Notes: a model not told the origin generated them from the sequence alone. 44,886 nt of DNA from Saprospiraceae bacterium (GCA_020631355.1 JAHDHL010000040.1:1-44886), one strand, 5' to 3'. Shown: positions 27,486-36,681, counted from the first letter of the stretch. Translations and numbers: made by a program.

Positions 27486-27557
27486 GGTAATCTGGATGTG
27501 TCATACCAAGGAAACATATGATTTCTTTGATTTAGTTCCGATTTGTTATTCATGTGT

Positions 27558-28409
27558 TTATTGATGTCGTTCAAACCACTCCAATGCCATTTTCCATAAG
27601 ACCTTTTTCTTCTTACTGAAAAATTGCATATGCCCAATGGATTCGAAGCCATGCTCACCGGGATGGAGTGAAATGATTTTGTGTGGTAACTGCCGATGCA
27701 CCCGAATCATATCCTTGACATTATCCATATTGGCGATGTGGTCATCCGTGGCATGTATCCATAAGGACGGCATTCGCATATCGTAATAATGGTGTTCCTT
27801 AATGACAGTTCCCAAATCTTCCTCTATATACCCTTGCCCGTTACAGTATTTTCTCCATTGGGCAGATACCCCCTTGGGTAGTGGTTCTCCCATTCCAACC
27901 CATTGGGATGGGGTATATCCCAAAAATAGATTTCCTAGGGGAATGATGATGTTGAGAAATAAATTCCCCTGTAGGGTAAAAGGAAAACTATAATGTCTCG
28001 TACTTCCGGACGAACAACCAAAGTTGAAGATAGAGTGGAATTCAAGGGCATTGTCCATCAGTCCGACGAGTTGGCCGCCGGCACTGTGTCCTACCAGGTG
28101 ATATGGGATATTCGGAAAGTGCTCTTTTAGTTCCTCAAGGATGGCTGTCATATCCAACCTACCCCAATGGATGAGGCTGGGATTCCCATCATTGATATCC
28201 TTGCCCTTGGAACGTCCGATACCTCTGTTGTCGAATGTGATGGTGGAATATCCGTGTTCAGCCAAGTAAGATGCAAATGCATAATAGAACGTCTGCTTGA
28301 TACCTGTTGCAGGCCCAATCATGACCGCACCTTTGGTATCTGTTGCTTCAAAGATAGTGGCACCCAGTTCGAAACCATCAGAACAACGAACATTGACTTC
28401 TTTTTGCAT
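27558..28409 (-). CDS. Alpha/beta hydrolase
   Basis: The 283-aa product has an alpha/beta hydrolase fold. It has the oxyanion segment IGPATGIKQTFY, the cap region after FDNRGIGRSKG, the nucleophile elbow GHSAGG with Ser109, an acid in HATDDHIA, and the catalytic His in PGEHGFESIGH. It resembles the COG4757 group of predicted hydrolases; the substrate is unknown. No signal peptide is seen. It starts 10 nt after the DUF1569 gene and lies 72 nt before the ATP-grasp gene on the same strand. Confidence 0.88.
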   Translation of the reverse strand: MQKEVNVRCSDGFELGATIFEATDTKGAVMIGPATGIKQTFYYAFASYLAEHGYSTITFDNRGIGRSKGKDINDGNPSLIHWGRLDMTAILEELKEHFPNIPYHLVGHSAGGQLVGLMDNALEFHSIFNFGCSSGSTRHYSFPFTLQGNLFLNIIIPLGNLFLGYTPSQWVGMGEPLPKGVSAQWRKYCNGQGYIEEDLGTVIKEHHYYDMRMPSLWIHATDDHIANMDNVKDMIRVHRQLPHKIISLHPGEHGFESIGHMQFFSKKKKVLWKMALEWFERHQ

Positions 28410-28419
28410 GATACTCTAT

Positions 28420-28893
28420 TTAGGGATATTGTTCGATTTGCTCGAATTGCCACAAATGGTATCTGCAATGCTGGTAATGTAGGTTTTCCAATTCTTCGAA
28501 TTGAATGGTTCCCATGAATGGATGGAAAATGGATGTTTCTTCCCTGTTATCAAAGAAATGATAGAATCTTCGGGTTGCTTCGGACAACTGTTCTATTGCT
28601 TCCTCCAAGGAACCATATTTTACAGGATCCAAATCCGCTTTGGTTTTGTCCTTGGGGAAATGCCTGAAAACAGTTCCTCCATCTATGAACTTCCTGAATC
28701 CGATTTGGCCTTTTGTGGGTTCTGCAGGAGGTTCGCCATGATTCTTGGATGTGGATTTGATGAGTCTGCTGAGGTGTTCCACCATATGTTGTGCGGACAT
28801 GATTCCGAAGCTCGGTTCCTGGTCTGCTGATAATTGTTCGAATGATTCGAACATGCCTTGGGTAAGGAAGGCTCTTTTGTTATTGGATTCCAT
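28420..28893 (-). CDS. DUF1569 / DinB-like protein
   Basis: The 157-aa product looks like the DUF1569 branch of the DinB four-helix-bundle superfamily. QHMVEHLSRL in the first helical pair and HYQHCRYHLWQFEQI at the C terminus supply the His residues that usually bind a metal. Members of the superfamily include thiol-dependent transferases, but no function is known for this branch. A perfect 11-bp inverted repeat lies 20 nt before its start. The alpha/beta hydrolase gene follows 10 nt after its stop. Confidence 0.78.
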   Translation of the reverse strand: MESNNKRAFLTQGMFESFEQLSADQEPSFGIMSAQHMVEHLSRLIKSTSKNHGEPPAEPTKGQIGFRKFIDGGTVFRHFPKDKTKADLDPVKYGSLEEAIEQLSEATRRFYHFFDNREETSIFHPFMGTIQFEELENLHYQHCRYHLWQFEQIEQYP

Positions 28894-28912
28894 ATTGATG
28901 AATTAAAATAAT

Positions 28913-28938
28913 TTTAAGAGAGTGATTACTCTCTTAAA
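28913..28938. promoter_or_regulatory. 11-bp inverted repeat before the DUF1569 gene
   Basis: TTTAAGAGAGT (28913-28923) and ACTCTCTTAAA (28928-28938) flank GATT. It lies 20-45 nt upstream of the minus-strand start at 28893, a good place for an operator or a 5'-UTR hairpin. The rest of the 28894-29090 gap holds only the terminator of the neighbouring gene. Confidence 0.5.
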
Positions 28939-29006
28939 GGTAGTGGCTTTTTCAGAATTTACCAATTCCTTTGATGATATTCCGTCCGGATTGTATCCCA
29001 TGTATG

Positions 29007-29040
29007 AAAAAAGACCTGCCCATGTTGCCATGAGCAGGTC
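29007..29040 (-). terminator. Terminator after the FG-GAP T9SS gene
   Basis: Read on the minus strand, GACCTGC (29040-29034) pairs with GCAGGTC (29019-29013), with an inner CATG/CATG pair, and six T follow (29012-29007). Confidence 0.9.
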
Positions 29041-29090
29041 CATTAGAACAAACAATTAATTATACAATTTACACTTTCGACATTAAATTC

Positions 29091-32000
29091 TTATTGTGCT
29101 TTGACCACCTGTGTCGTTACGACATGGTCATTGTTCAGAACGGAGAGGATATATACACCATTGGGTAGTTGGCTCATATCCATGCTTTGATTCTGAACAC
29201 CTATTTCAAGTTCCACGTTTTGTTGAAGAACTGATCTTCCTTGGATATCCGTTAATTGGATGGAAGTATTCATATTTGAATTACTGATGATTTCAAGATT
29301 CAGGATTCCTTTGGTAGGATTAGGATAGACCAATACATTTTCGATGCCGGCTCCCTGGCCAAAGATGACCTGTTCTACTTGGGAATATTCATAAGCACCA
29401 TCGAAGTCGGTTTGCTTCAGACGATAGTAGGAAATACCGCTGTAAGGCTCGTTATCGAATGCTTCATATTGCAATGGCTCCTGTGAATTTCCTGCACCTG
29501 CAACTTCTACGACTTCCTCCCATCTGTTACCATCCTTTGAACGTTCGATGGTGAAGAACTCATTATTGATTTCAGTCATGGTTTCCCAATTCAAGGCTAC
29601 GCGCTCTCCAGCTTTCTTAGCCGTGAAGTAGGATAGTTCAATAGGTAGGAAATTCGAAACCCTGAAAGCATTATTGGTATAATCACACTCTGAAACACCC
29701 GAGATTGGGAAATCCACTGTGAAATCATATGGTCTTGCTGCGGTTCCTGGGTCATTGATGATAATAAAAGCATCTGCGGAGGCACAGCCACTGGTCGTAA
29801 TGGTCATGACGTGTGAAGCATTAGGCTCCAAGTTCACACCCAACATTGCTACTGCCAGGATATTGGCATTGGTAGCCTCTGGATCACCATCATAAACGGT
29901 TAGTTCCGTACTTGATGACAATGCCTTGTCACCTATATTCTTCACCGTAACTTCCAAGCTACCGGAAGTAGGGCAGTTATATACATCTTCGATTACATTC
30001 GTAATGGTAGCGTCAGCCGTTGCATTGGTACTTGGGTCGCCACTAGGATCAAGCTTTACAGCTTGTACTAGGTAATTATTGAATTGTCCACCTCCTTTGG
30101 TCATATTGTTATCAGGAACGGCAGGGATAGTCAAGTCATCATTCACATTCGTGATGTTGTAAGCATGCTGGTTCCATACTGATCTGGCAGGAATCCAAGG
30201 GTCAGTTGCGGATTTGAATACACTCAGGTTAATATCTCCGCAGGTACAGATGATATTGGTAGTTCCGTCTAGGTTCACATCTGCAATTACAGGATATTCC
30301 CATCTGGTAGGAGAACTACAAGGTGTCATATACTTCACACTACCGTCCTTACCCTCAAGAATTCTAAGGGAAGTCTCATCCCTGTATACAACCTCGGCAG
30401 CACCGTCTCCGTCAAAATCATATACTGTACTACCTGTTAGTGCGGATTGGTCATTGGTAGAGATTTTCCATAGATATCTAGCAGATAGGTTAGAGATGAT
30501 ATCATCAACTACGATATATTCTCCCAAATCACCTGAGATACCGTAATGAACACCAAATTCTAGGAAACCATCACCATCGAAATCAGCTACATTGACTCGG
30601 CCCACCTTGTCTTCGTCACCTGCTAATTCGTAATCCAACATCAAAGAATTGGTTTGTCCATCCCAGATGTATAATTTACTCTTATTGCTACTTGCTACGG
30701 TATATATCACATCCAAGTCACCATCTAGGTCCACGTCAGCAATGGAAGTAGAACGACCAAGAGTCCATTTGTTATCCAATGCACTGATAAGTCTTTCTTC
30801 TTTAATGATTCCTGCAGCAATATCGACTGAGAAAATCCTACCGGAAAGAACCAACTCCAATCCTGCACAACCAGCACAATCGCTATCATCAAGGATGTCA
30901 ATGGCAACACTACCGCCAAAATCAGATACTTGGATACCTCCATCCAAGAGTAGGTCGTTGGTAGTTCCGTCGAATGCCGTTCTCCAGATTTGTGAACCGG
31001 AATATAATTCTACATTTCCATCTCCATCGAAGTCAGCCAAGGCAGGTGTATATCTATTGTGGTCAGCTAATCCTCCTGCTATCGTACTGGTCCAGTTGGT
31101 ACCATCAAAATCAAAACGTACCCAAGTCTTATCATCCCTCAAGGCGAAGATTTCACCATAGATGTCTCCATCCACATTACCAATGGCGTTGGCGGAATTG
31201 TTCTGGTCCAATGGCTTGTTATCAGTCAATGGTACCGGAATACTGTATTGGGTAGCCCCTGTCTGTCCGTTTAGGACAAAAATAGTTTCTGCATAATTAT
31301 CTACTACCACATCAGGAATACCATCACCTGTTACATCTCCTACTAATGGAGTTTCCCTTGCATCAATTGTTTCGGTAGCACTCCAAACCTTTGCAGGTGT
31401 GAATATAGGAGTTGCACCGTCCGGTTTGTACTCACAGGAGATGCTGGTTGGACATCCGTAGGAATTCACTACCTCACCAGCTGGTGTACCCGGACAATTA
31501 TCATAGGAATTACAAACTCCATCATTATCATCATCACAAAGTGTGGAAAACCCGTTTGGCATACAAGGATTTTCCCCATCTGCAGCAGACTCTGTGGCAT
31601 TATCCACACCATCCTTATCACAGTCAAGGTAATGCTTTGCTAGATAATTAGGACTACATGCATCCTCATGGTCTGAACCATTGGATATTTCCAAGGCGTC
31701 AATGATGCCATCCCAGTCCGTATCTGCACAGAAAGAATAGCTGACACCATCTACTTTGAGCTTACCTGCTGTTCTGGAAATTCTGATGAATCGTGCAGGT
31801 ATTGTATTGGTAAGAATAACCGTTTCGATGTTATTGGTAGTAAATGTACTACCAATATTGGTAATTGCATCATAGAAATTCAATGCGTCAGTAGAAGCAT
31901 CAATAGTAGCCCTGCCCGAATTGCTTGAACGGGTCATACTGATTGTGATATTGTTGTTGGGAGGAACGACTTGTCCCAAATCCAAAACAATGGCATCGTC

Positions 32001-32198
32001 AGTACTGATGTCATTGGTAAGGTTGCCGTCAGGAGCATTCAATGCTTTGCCTGCATTTCCTATTGAATTATAAATAGTGAATTTGGATGCGTTACCTGTA
32101 ATTTCTGAGCCTGAGCATTGCGCTAGAACAGAGGAAGTGTTTGAGATAATGAATAATACTGCAAGGATGATGCACTGAGTGAAGTTGAAAGTTTTCAT
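29091..32198 (-). CDS. Large secreted FG-GAP/VCBS repeat protein with T9SS sorting domain
   Basis: The 1035-aa product has a signal peptide ending SSVLAQ. A beta-rich N-terminal domain (about 30-155) follows, then a calcium-binding thrombospondin type 3-like segment (DTDWDGIIDALE, DCDKDGVDNATE, CDDDNDGVCNSYDNCPG). FG-GAP/VCBS blades occupy about 260-690 (VGDVTGDGIPDVVVDN, ALADFDGDGNVELYSG, VADFDGDGFLEFGVHY), probably a beta-propeller. A CARDB-like sandwich, a second beta module, and a type A sorting domain (VLVYPNPTKGILNLEI to the end) complete it. Export through T9SS is expected. A role in adhesion or matrix binding is inferred from the repeats only. Three TGACAA-type sites lie in its upstream region and a fourth is close by. 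Confidence 0.93.
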   Translation of the reverse strand: MKTFNFTQCIILAVLFIISNTSSVLAQCSGSEITGNASKFTIYNSIGNAGKALNAPDGNLTNDISTDDAIVLDLGQVVPPNNNITISMTRSSNSGRATIDASTDALNFYDAITNIGSTFTTNNIETVILTNTIPARFIRISRTAGKLKVDGVSYSFCADTDWDGIIDALEISNGSDHEDACSPNYLAKHYLDCDKDGVDNATESAADGENPCMPNGFSTLCDDDNDGVCNSYDNCPGTPAGEVVNSYGCPTSISCEYKPDGATPIFTPAKVWSATETIDARETPLVGDVTGDGIPDVVVDNYAETIFVLNGQTGATQYSIPVPLTDNKPLDQNNSANAIGNVDGDIYGEIFALRDDKTWVRFDFDGTNWTSTIAGGLADHNRYTPALADFDGDGNVELYSGSQIWRTAFDGTTNDLLLDGGIQVSDFGGSVAIDILDDSDCAGCAGLELVLSGRIFSVDIAAGIIKEERLISALDNKWTLGRSTSIADVDLDGDLDVIYTVASSNKSKLYIWDGQTNSLMLDYELAGDEDKVGRVNVADFDGDGFLEFGVHYGISGDLGEYIVVDDIISNLSARYLWKISTNDQSALTGSTVYDFDGDGAAEVVYRDETSLRILEGKDGSVKYMTPCSSPTRWEYPVIADVNLDGTTNIICTCGDINLSVFKSATDPWIPARSVWNQHAYNITNVNDDLTIPAVPDNNMTKGGGQFNNYLVQAVKLDPSGDPSTNATADATITNVIEDVYNCPTSGSLEVTVKNIGDKALSSSTELTVYDGDPEATNANILAVAMLGVNLEPNASHVMTITTSGCASADAFIIINDPGTAARPYDFTVDFPISGVSECDYTNNAFRVSNFLPIELSYFTAKKAGERVALNWETMTEINNEFFTIERSKDGNRWEEVVEVAGAGNSQEPLQYEAFDNEPYSGISYYRLKQTDFDGAYEYSQVEQVIFGQGAGIENVLVYPNPTKGILNLEIISNSNMNTSIQLTDIQGRSVLQQNVELEIGVQNQSMDMSQLPNGVYILSVLNNDHVVTTQVVKAQ

Positions 32199-32763
32199 GA
32201 TGATGGCGAATTAGTGTTTAATAATTTTTTTAGAAAATGTTTTTGTCACTTGGTATTAAGGGAGGACGTAAGGTTATCGTCACTGTATGGGTATTTTCAA
32301 GTCTAGTGCCAACAAAGCCTATCAGATGGTTAGGAAATTCTTGTCATGCTGTTAAGTGTGACAAGTAAAAGTTAAGGATGACAAAAAAAGCTATATGTAA
32401 TACATTGTGATTATTTGTAATGTGATTTTAGGGTTGTTAAATAGGTTTTTATGTATTATGATTTTGTTTAATAAAAAGTCTTCACCTCCTTATTTTGACC
32501 TACTCTGTGTAATGTGCGAGAATTGTTATTCTTTGTAGGAGAAATGTTGAGGAGCTATGAGTAGTTTGTTTTATTGCTTTTTCGTGATATGTAGGAAATT
32601 ATAATCTGAATGAAATTGTATTGTTAAAATTTAGGTTGACACAAGAAAAAAGTGTTCAATTTGAAATAATTTCTTAATCCCTAGGAAAAATGGGGTGAAT
32701 CTAATCTGGAATATTATATTAGCTAATCCTATATACATGGAGTCTTAACAAAAACTTTCCGTC
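32199..32763. promoter_or_regulatory. 565-bp AT-rich divergent intergenic region with TGACAA-type sites
   Basis: This gap separates two divergent secreted-protein genes. No gene is seen. TTGTCA occurs at 32243-32248 and 32341-32346, and its complement TGACAA at 32359-32364 and 32379-32384. The last two are part of a direct repeat, GTTAAGnnTGACAA, with a 20-nt period. No clear TAnnTTTG box was found on either strand, so promoter positions remain open. Confidence 0.4.
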
Positions 32764-33612
32764 ATGATTCGTAATTTTTTAGTCCTTACTTTGGTACTCG
32801 TTCTCCCATTTATTGCCCATGCCCAAAAGGTTGAGAAAGGAAAACTCTATTCTGTTACCACCATGGATCAATTCTTGGATGTTTTGGGACCCAATCGGAC
32901 CATAGAACTAGCTGCTGACTTTTTCTTTTTACCCAAGGAGAAGAAAGATGGGTTGGTCTTGGATGGAATGGATAATCTTACCTTGATAGGATCTGGTGAT
33001 GAACCGGTGAGGTTCGTTACGCCGATGCCCGATGTACCCGTTATTACCTTTAAGAATAGTGATAATGTCAGATTGGAGAATCTGGAATTGGGACATGCAC
33101 CCGAAAAGGCATCCACTTGTGATGGTCATGTGGTTTCCTACATCAATTGCAATAATGTAGCCATTGAGAATTGTTTCCTATTCGGAAGTGGATTCTTGGG
33201 TATCAGTGCCAGTCGTGTCAAATCAATGGTATGCAATAATACTACGATAAGAGGATGTACAGGAAGGATACTGACCATTGATGCAAGTGAGGAAATCCAA
33301 TTCAATGGTTGTAAGTTCACGGATAATGTGGGGACGAATGAAATGATTACCATCAATGATAGCAAAAAGGTCACCTTTGATAATTGCGAAGTCAGTCTGA
33401 ATAGAATGGTGTATGACGAAACGAGTGACCTCATGATGGGCTATGCCCTGATGGCATCAAGGAATAGCAAGAAAGTGGAGATGAAAGGATGTACTATCGC
33501 AGGTAATTCCACACCTTACTTGTTCTATGATAGATCAGGTATCAAATTGGGTGATGATTGTAATATTCATAATAATTACATTGCGGTTCAGGATTATAAG
33601 ACAAAAGGATAG
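32764..33612 (+). CDS. Secreted right-handed parallel beta-helix protein
   Basis: The 282-aa product has a signal peptide (cut near FIAHAQ). Coil-like repeats rich in Asn, Ile and Val follow, typical of right-handed beta-helices (VRLENLELG, VAIENCFLFGSGFLGI, TIRGCTGRILTIDA, IQFNGCKFTDN, VTFDNCEVSLN, VEMKGCTIAGN). Such folds are found in polysaccharide lyases and adhesins, but no catalytic pattern is recognised. It has no T9SS sorting tail, so it is probably periplasmic. It is divergent from the FG-GAP gene. Confidence 0.82.
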   Translation: MIRNFLVLTLVLVLPFIAHAQKVEKGKLYSVTTMDQFLDVLGPNRTIELAADFFFLPKEKKDGLVLDGMDNLTLIGSGDEPVRFVTPMPDVPVITFKNSDNVRLENLELGHAPEKASTCDGHVVSYINCNNVAIENCFLFGSGFLGISASRVKSMVCNNTTIRGCTGRILTIDASEEIQFNGCKFTDNVGTNEMITINDSKKVTFDNCEVSLNRMVYDETSDLMMGYALMASRNSKKVEMKGCTIAGNSTPYLFYDRSGIKLGDDCNIHNNYIAVQDYKTKG

Positions 33613-33655
33613 GTATGCATTTTGTATGAATTCTATCTGATTTATCAGGAATATA

Positions 33656-33687
33656 AAAAGAGGGTTGCCACTAAAAATGGCAACCCT
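33656..33687 (-). terminator. Terminator after the repeat-containing T9SS gene
   Basis: AGGGTTGCCA (33661-33670) pairs with TGGCAACCCT (33678-33687). On the minus strand a T run follows at 33660-33656. A second hairpin, GAAGCG/CGCTTC at 33690-33710, sits between this and the stop codon at 33722. Confidence 0.85.
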
Positions 33688-33721
33688 TCGAAGCGTCTAG
33701 GAATCGCTTCTGATTTCACTA

Positions 33722-35716
33722 TTACTGAACTTTCACAAACTTCTTGACTAATCTGTCATGCTCTGTTTGGATGACAACTAGATAATATCCATCATTCAAA
33801 CCTGATACATTGATATTTTCCGTTTGGCCATATTCCGATCCTTGGGCAGTTATTTGTCTGATGGTTCTTCCATTCATATCCATAATGGAAATATTCACAT
33901 CGGATGTACTTTGGGCATTGAATTCCACATTCAGGATATCCCTAGCCGGGTTGGGACTGAGCCTGAATGCCTCATCATTCAATTGGGCGACTCTTGCAGC
34001 TGGAGCTGTTGGGATATTGGCTGTATTGAATCTTCTGATAGGTGATGCCAATGAGAAGTCCCAAGTACCACAGAATGGTCTTACCCTGTATTCATATACG
34101 GTATTGGCTTCTAGGAAACGAAGTGTCTTGGATGGATTCAATGCACCGATACGAGTCCAGGAAGACTCACCTTGCTTCCTGTAATGAATATCCCATCTTT
34201 GATGATTCGGTAGACCATCCCAAGTGATATGGATACTGGCCGGAGCCATCAGGTTATGTTGGATGTTGGATACAGGACTACATACCGTACAATCCGTTCT
34301 GATGACTTCAATGAATCCATCAGAAACAGCCTCACAGGCATCATCCTCTAGGGTTGAGATGTTTTCTCCAATAACTGGGTCAGGAGTTCCCTTATAATTC
34401 CAACCCCAAACCCTACAGACTCCCGGAGGAGCTGCACTCAAATCAAGCGTATTTCCGTTTTCTGTATTATGGGCAGCCAATATATTATCATTATCATCCG
34501 TAATGATATACCAATAGGAAAGATTGGGAGCCGTAGTGGTATGTACAACATCGAATACGACATCACCTGCACAACTATTATAAGTAATACTGCCATCTGT
34601 CAGGGTCAGTGTACCACCGTCCGGTACTTCTCTATATATAGGAATGAAGCTATCGGATATATCCTCGCAATCGTCATCACCTAGTGTAGAGATGTTCTCA
34701 CCCATGACAGGAGCCGGTGTACCCATATAACTCCAACCCCAGATTCTGCATTCACCCGGAGGTGCAGCACTAAGGTCTAGGGTATTGCCATTCTCTGTAT
34801 TGTGGGCTGCAAGGATATTATCATTATTATCGGTAATAATATACCAATAGGAAAGATTGGGTGCAGTGGTGGTATGCATGACATCGAAAACGATGTCGCC
34901 GGCACAATTGGCGTATGATGTGCTGCCATCTGTCAGGGTCAGTGTACCACCGTCCGGTACTTCTCTATATATAGGAATGAAGCTATCGGATATATCCTCG
35001 CAATCGTCATCACCTAGTGTAGAGATGTTCTCACCCATGACAGGAGCCGGTGTACCCATATAACTCCAACCCCAGATTCTGCATTCACCCGGAGGTGCAG
35101 CACTAAGGTCTAGGGTATTGCCATTCTCTGTATTGTGGGCTGCAAGGATATTATCATTATTATCGGTAATAATATACCAATAGGAAAGATTGGGTGCAGT
35201 GGTGGTATGCATGACATCGAAAACGATGTCGCCGGCACAATTGGCGTATGATGTGCTGCCATCCGATAGGGTCAGTGTACCACCGTCCGGAGCTTCTCTA
35301 GTGACAGTAATACCATTTGATAGGTCAAAACATCCTGTGAGTTGTGATAGGTTGTTCCCCATCATATTACCCATAAGGTCGTTTTCGTAGCTGATATACC
35401 AAATGATACAAATTCCCTCACCTGCACCATCCAAGTCGAATGGTGGAGCCATCGGTTGGGCTAGGATATTATTTGCGTCATCAGTAATGATCCATCCGCT
35501 ATTGGTTCCGGATGCACCCATGACCATTACATTAATAGGGTCGGGATTTCCATCCACACAAATAATGGTGTCATCCATCGTACTGATGGTTCCTCCTTCT
35601 ACCTCACATTGGGCATTCATGTAGGGTAGGGTAAAAAACATACAACAGAATAGGAATGCAAAACGCCAATGGGCATTTGTTCCCTTTTGCATTAATTCAA
35701 AGTTCTTAATTCTCAT
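33722..35716 (-). CDS. Secreted repeat protein with fibronectin-III-like and T9SS sorting domains
   Basis: The product is 664 aa from the ATG at 35716; a TTG 9 nt upstream is less likely. A long N-terminal signal sequence ends near PYMNAQ. Four modules of about 111 residues follow. The first is diverged, and modules 2-4 are alike (GGTLTL-DGS, CAGD-VFDV, NLSYWYIITD, LDLSAAPPG, WGW-Y-GTP). Modules 2 and 3 are encoded by perfect 333-bp tandem repeats. A fibronectin-III-like domain (about 470-560, ASIHITWDGLPNHQRWDIHY) and a type A sorting domain (SPNPARDILNVEF to KKFVKVQ) complete it. Paired cysteines in each module suggest disulfides. Surface or extracellular location is inferred. Confidence 0.92.
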   Translation of the reverse strand: MRIKNFELMQKGTNAHWRFAFLFCCMFFTLPYMNAQCEVEGGTISTMDDTIICVDGNPDPINVMVMGASGTNSGWIITDDANNILAQPMAPPFDLDGAGEGICIIWYISYENDLMGNMMGNNLSQLTGCFDLSNGITVTREAPDGGTLTLSDGSTSYANCAGDIVFDVMHTTTAPNLSYWYIITDNNDNILAAHNTENGNTLDLSAAPPGECRIWGWSYMGTPAPVMGENISTLGDDDCEDISDSFIPIYREVPDGGTLTLTDGSTSYANCAGDIVFDVMHTTTAPNLSYWYIITDNNDNILAAHNTENGNTLDLSAAPPGECRIWGWSYMGTPAPVMGENISTLGDDDCEDISDSFIPIYREVPDGGTLTLTDGSITYNSCAGDVVFDVVHTTTAPNLSYWYIITDDNDNILAAHNTENGNTLDLSAAPPGVCRVWGWNYKGTPDPVIGENISTLEDDACEAVSDGFIEVIRTDCTVCSPVSNIQHNLMAPASIHITWDGLPNHQRWDIHYRKQGESSWTRIGALNPSKTLRFLEANTVYEYRVRPFCGTWDFSLASPIRRFNTANIPTAPAARVAQLNDEAFRLSPNPARDILNVEFNAQSTSDVNISIMDMNGRTIRQITAQGSEYGQTENINVSGLNDGYYLVVIQTEHDRLVKKFVKVQ
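34591..35256. repeat. Two perfect 333-bp tandem repeats inside a T9SS gene
   Basis: Bases 34591-34923 and 34924-35256 are identical at every position on direct comparison. Each repeat encodes one 111-residue module in frame. The next module to the left (about 34258-34590) is clearly related but diverged, including at silent positions. The identity continues for 7 bases past 35256. Confidence 0.97.
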
Positions 35717-35725
35717 TTTATTCAA

Positions 35726-36094
35726 TTAAAGCATTAACAGATAATTAACGATGACGAATATATGAGAGATGGATTGGTGTAGGCAATCGATTAAATCGAA
35801 TGAATTATTGATGGAATCAATTAGTGGAATTGCACTTATTCCGAATCAATAAATGCATCACAAAAGTATCACAGAACGGTGTCAAATAATTCAGGAATGT
35901 ATTAGGATAGATATGTGAAAGGGGAAATTATCACAAAACAATCACAAGCTATTCACATTATTATTTTTTTAGAATATGAAATTATGCTTGTCGTTGAATT
36001 GGCATTTATAACATTATTTTATTGAATTTTTATTTTCATCCTTGGAGTAAGAATGAAATGATTAAAAAATAGGAATTAATATATTTTCTATTTC
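35726..36094. promoter_or_regulatory. AT-rich gap with paired ATCACA direct repeats and a minus-strand -7 box
   Basis: No gene is seen in these 369 nt. ATCACA occurs in two pairs, at 35857 and 35868 and at 35930 and 35941, each pair offset by 11 nt, about one helical turn. CAAAAGTA at 35861-35868 reads TACTTTTG on the minus strand, a TAnnTTTG match that would serve the T9SS gene with a leader of about 140 nt. The nearest TTG upstream is at a spacing of only 14 nt. Confidence 0.4.
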
Positions 36095-36637
36095 TTATTT
36101 TTTGAATTCATTATGAAGTAAACTGTACATGAAATAACTCTGATGTTTGTTTTTATAAAATGCTCTGTCCCGCATTAATCCCTCTTTTTGGAAACCTATT
36201 TTTTGTAATACTTTTTCGGAAGCAATATTACCTGATTCTACATGTGCCTCTATTCTGTGTACACCTAATGTATGAAAGCCATATTGTATAAAAACATCCA
36301 AGGCTTCTGTAATGATTCCATGTCCCCAGTATTTTTGATTTAGGATGTAACCAATAATTCCCAGTCCATTTTTTTGGTAATGATTGTAAGTTAGGAGTCC
36401 GATGACTTCATCAGGTTTTTCCTTTAGAATCAAGCCCCAACTGATTCCGGTTTGCTGAGTGATTCTATCTTTTAATATTTCTAATAATCGACCTACATTC
36501 TTGAGGTCCTGATAAGGTTCATCATCCCAGTATTTCATGCATGCTTCATTCTTGAAGATATCAAATAAAGCTTCACTGTGTTGGGTTTGTAGTTGTATGA
36601 GTTGTAATCTTTCAGTTGTCAATTCAGGAAATATCAT
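36095..36637 (-). CDS. GNAT acetyltransferase, RimJ/RimL type
   Basis: The 180-aa product opens IFPELTTERLQLIQLQ. It has GLLTYNHYQKNGLGIIGYILNQKYWGHGIITEAL (acetyl-CoA loop), HRIEAHVESGNIASEKVLQKIGFQKEG and a C-terminal YFMYSLL strand. It resembles ribosomal-protein alanine acetyltransferases; the actual target is unknown. It lies 44 nt after the 2OG-Fe(II) oxygenase gene on the same strand and may be cotranscribed. AT-rich relative to the conserved block. Confidence 0.88.
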   Translation of the reverse strand: MIFPELTTERLQLIQLQTQHSEALFDIFKNEACMKYWDDEPYQDLKNVGRLLEILKDRITQQTGISWGLILKEKPDEVIGLLTYNHYQKNGLGIIGYILNQKYWGHGIITEALDVFIQYGFHTLGVHRIEAHVESGNIASEKVLQKIGFQKEGLMRDRAFYKNKHQSYFMYSLLHNEFKK

Positions 36638-36681
36638 GGATGGTATTTTTGTTTTTAATAATTAGGAAAGAAAAATATTAT

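Noticed and set aside
34591-35256. CRISPR array or mobile repeat
   Set aside because: The repeats are 333 bp, directly adjacent and in frame within one gene, so they are protein modules.
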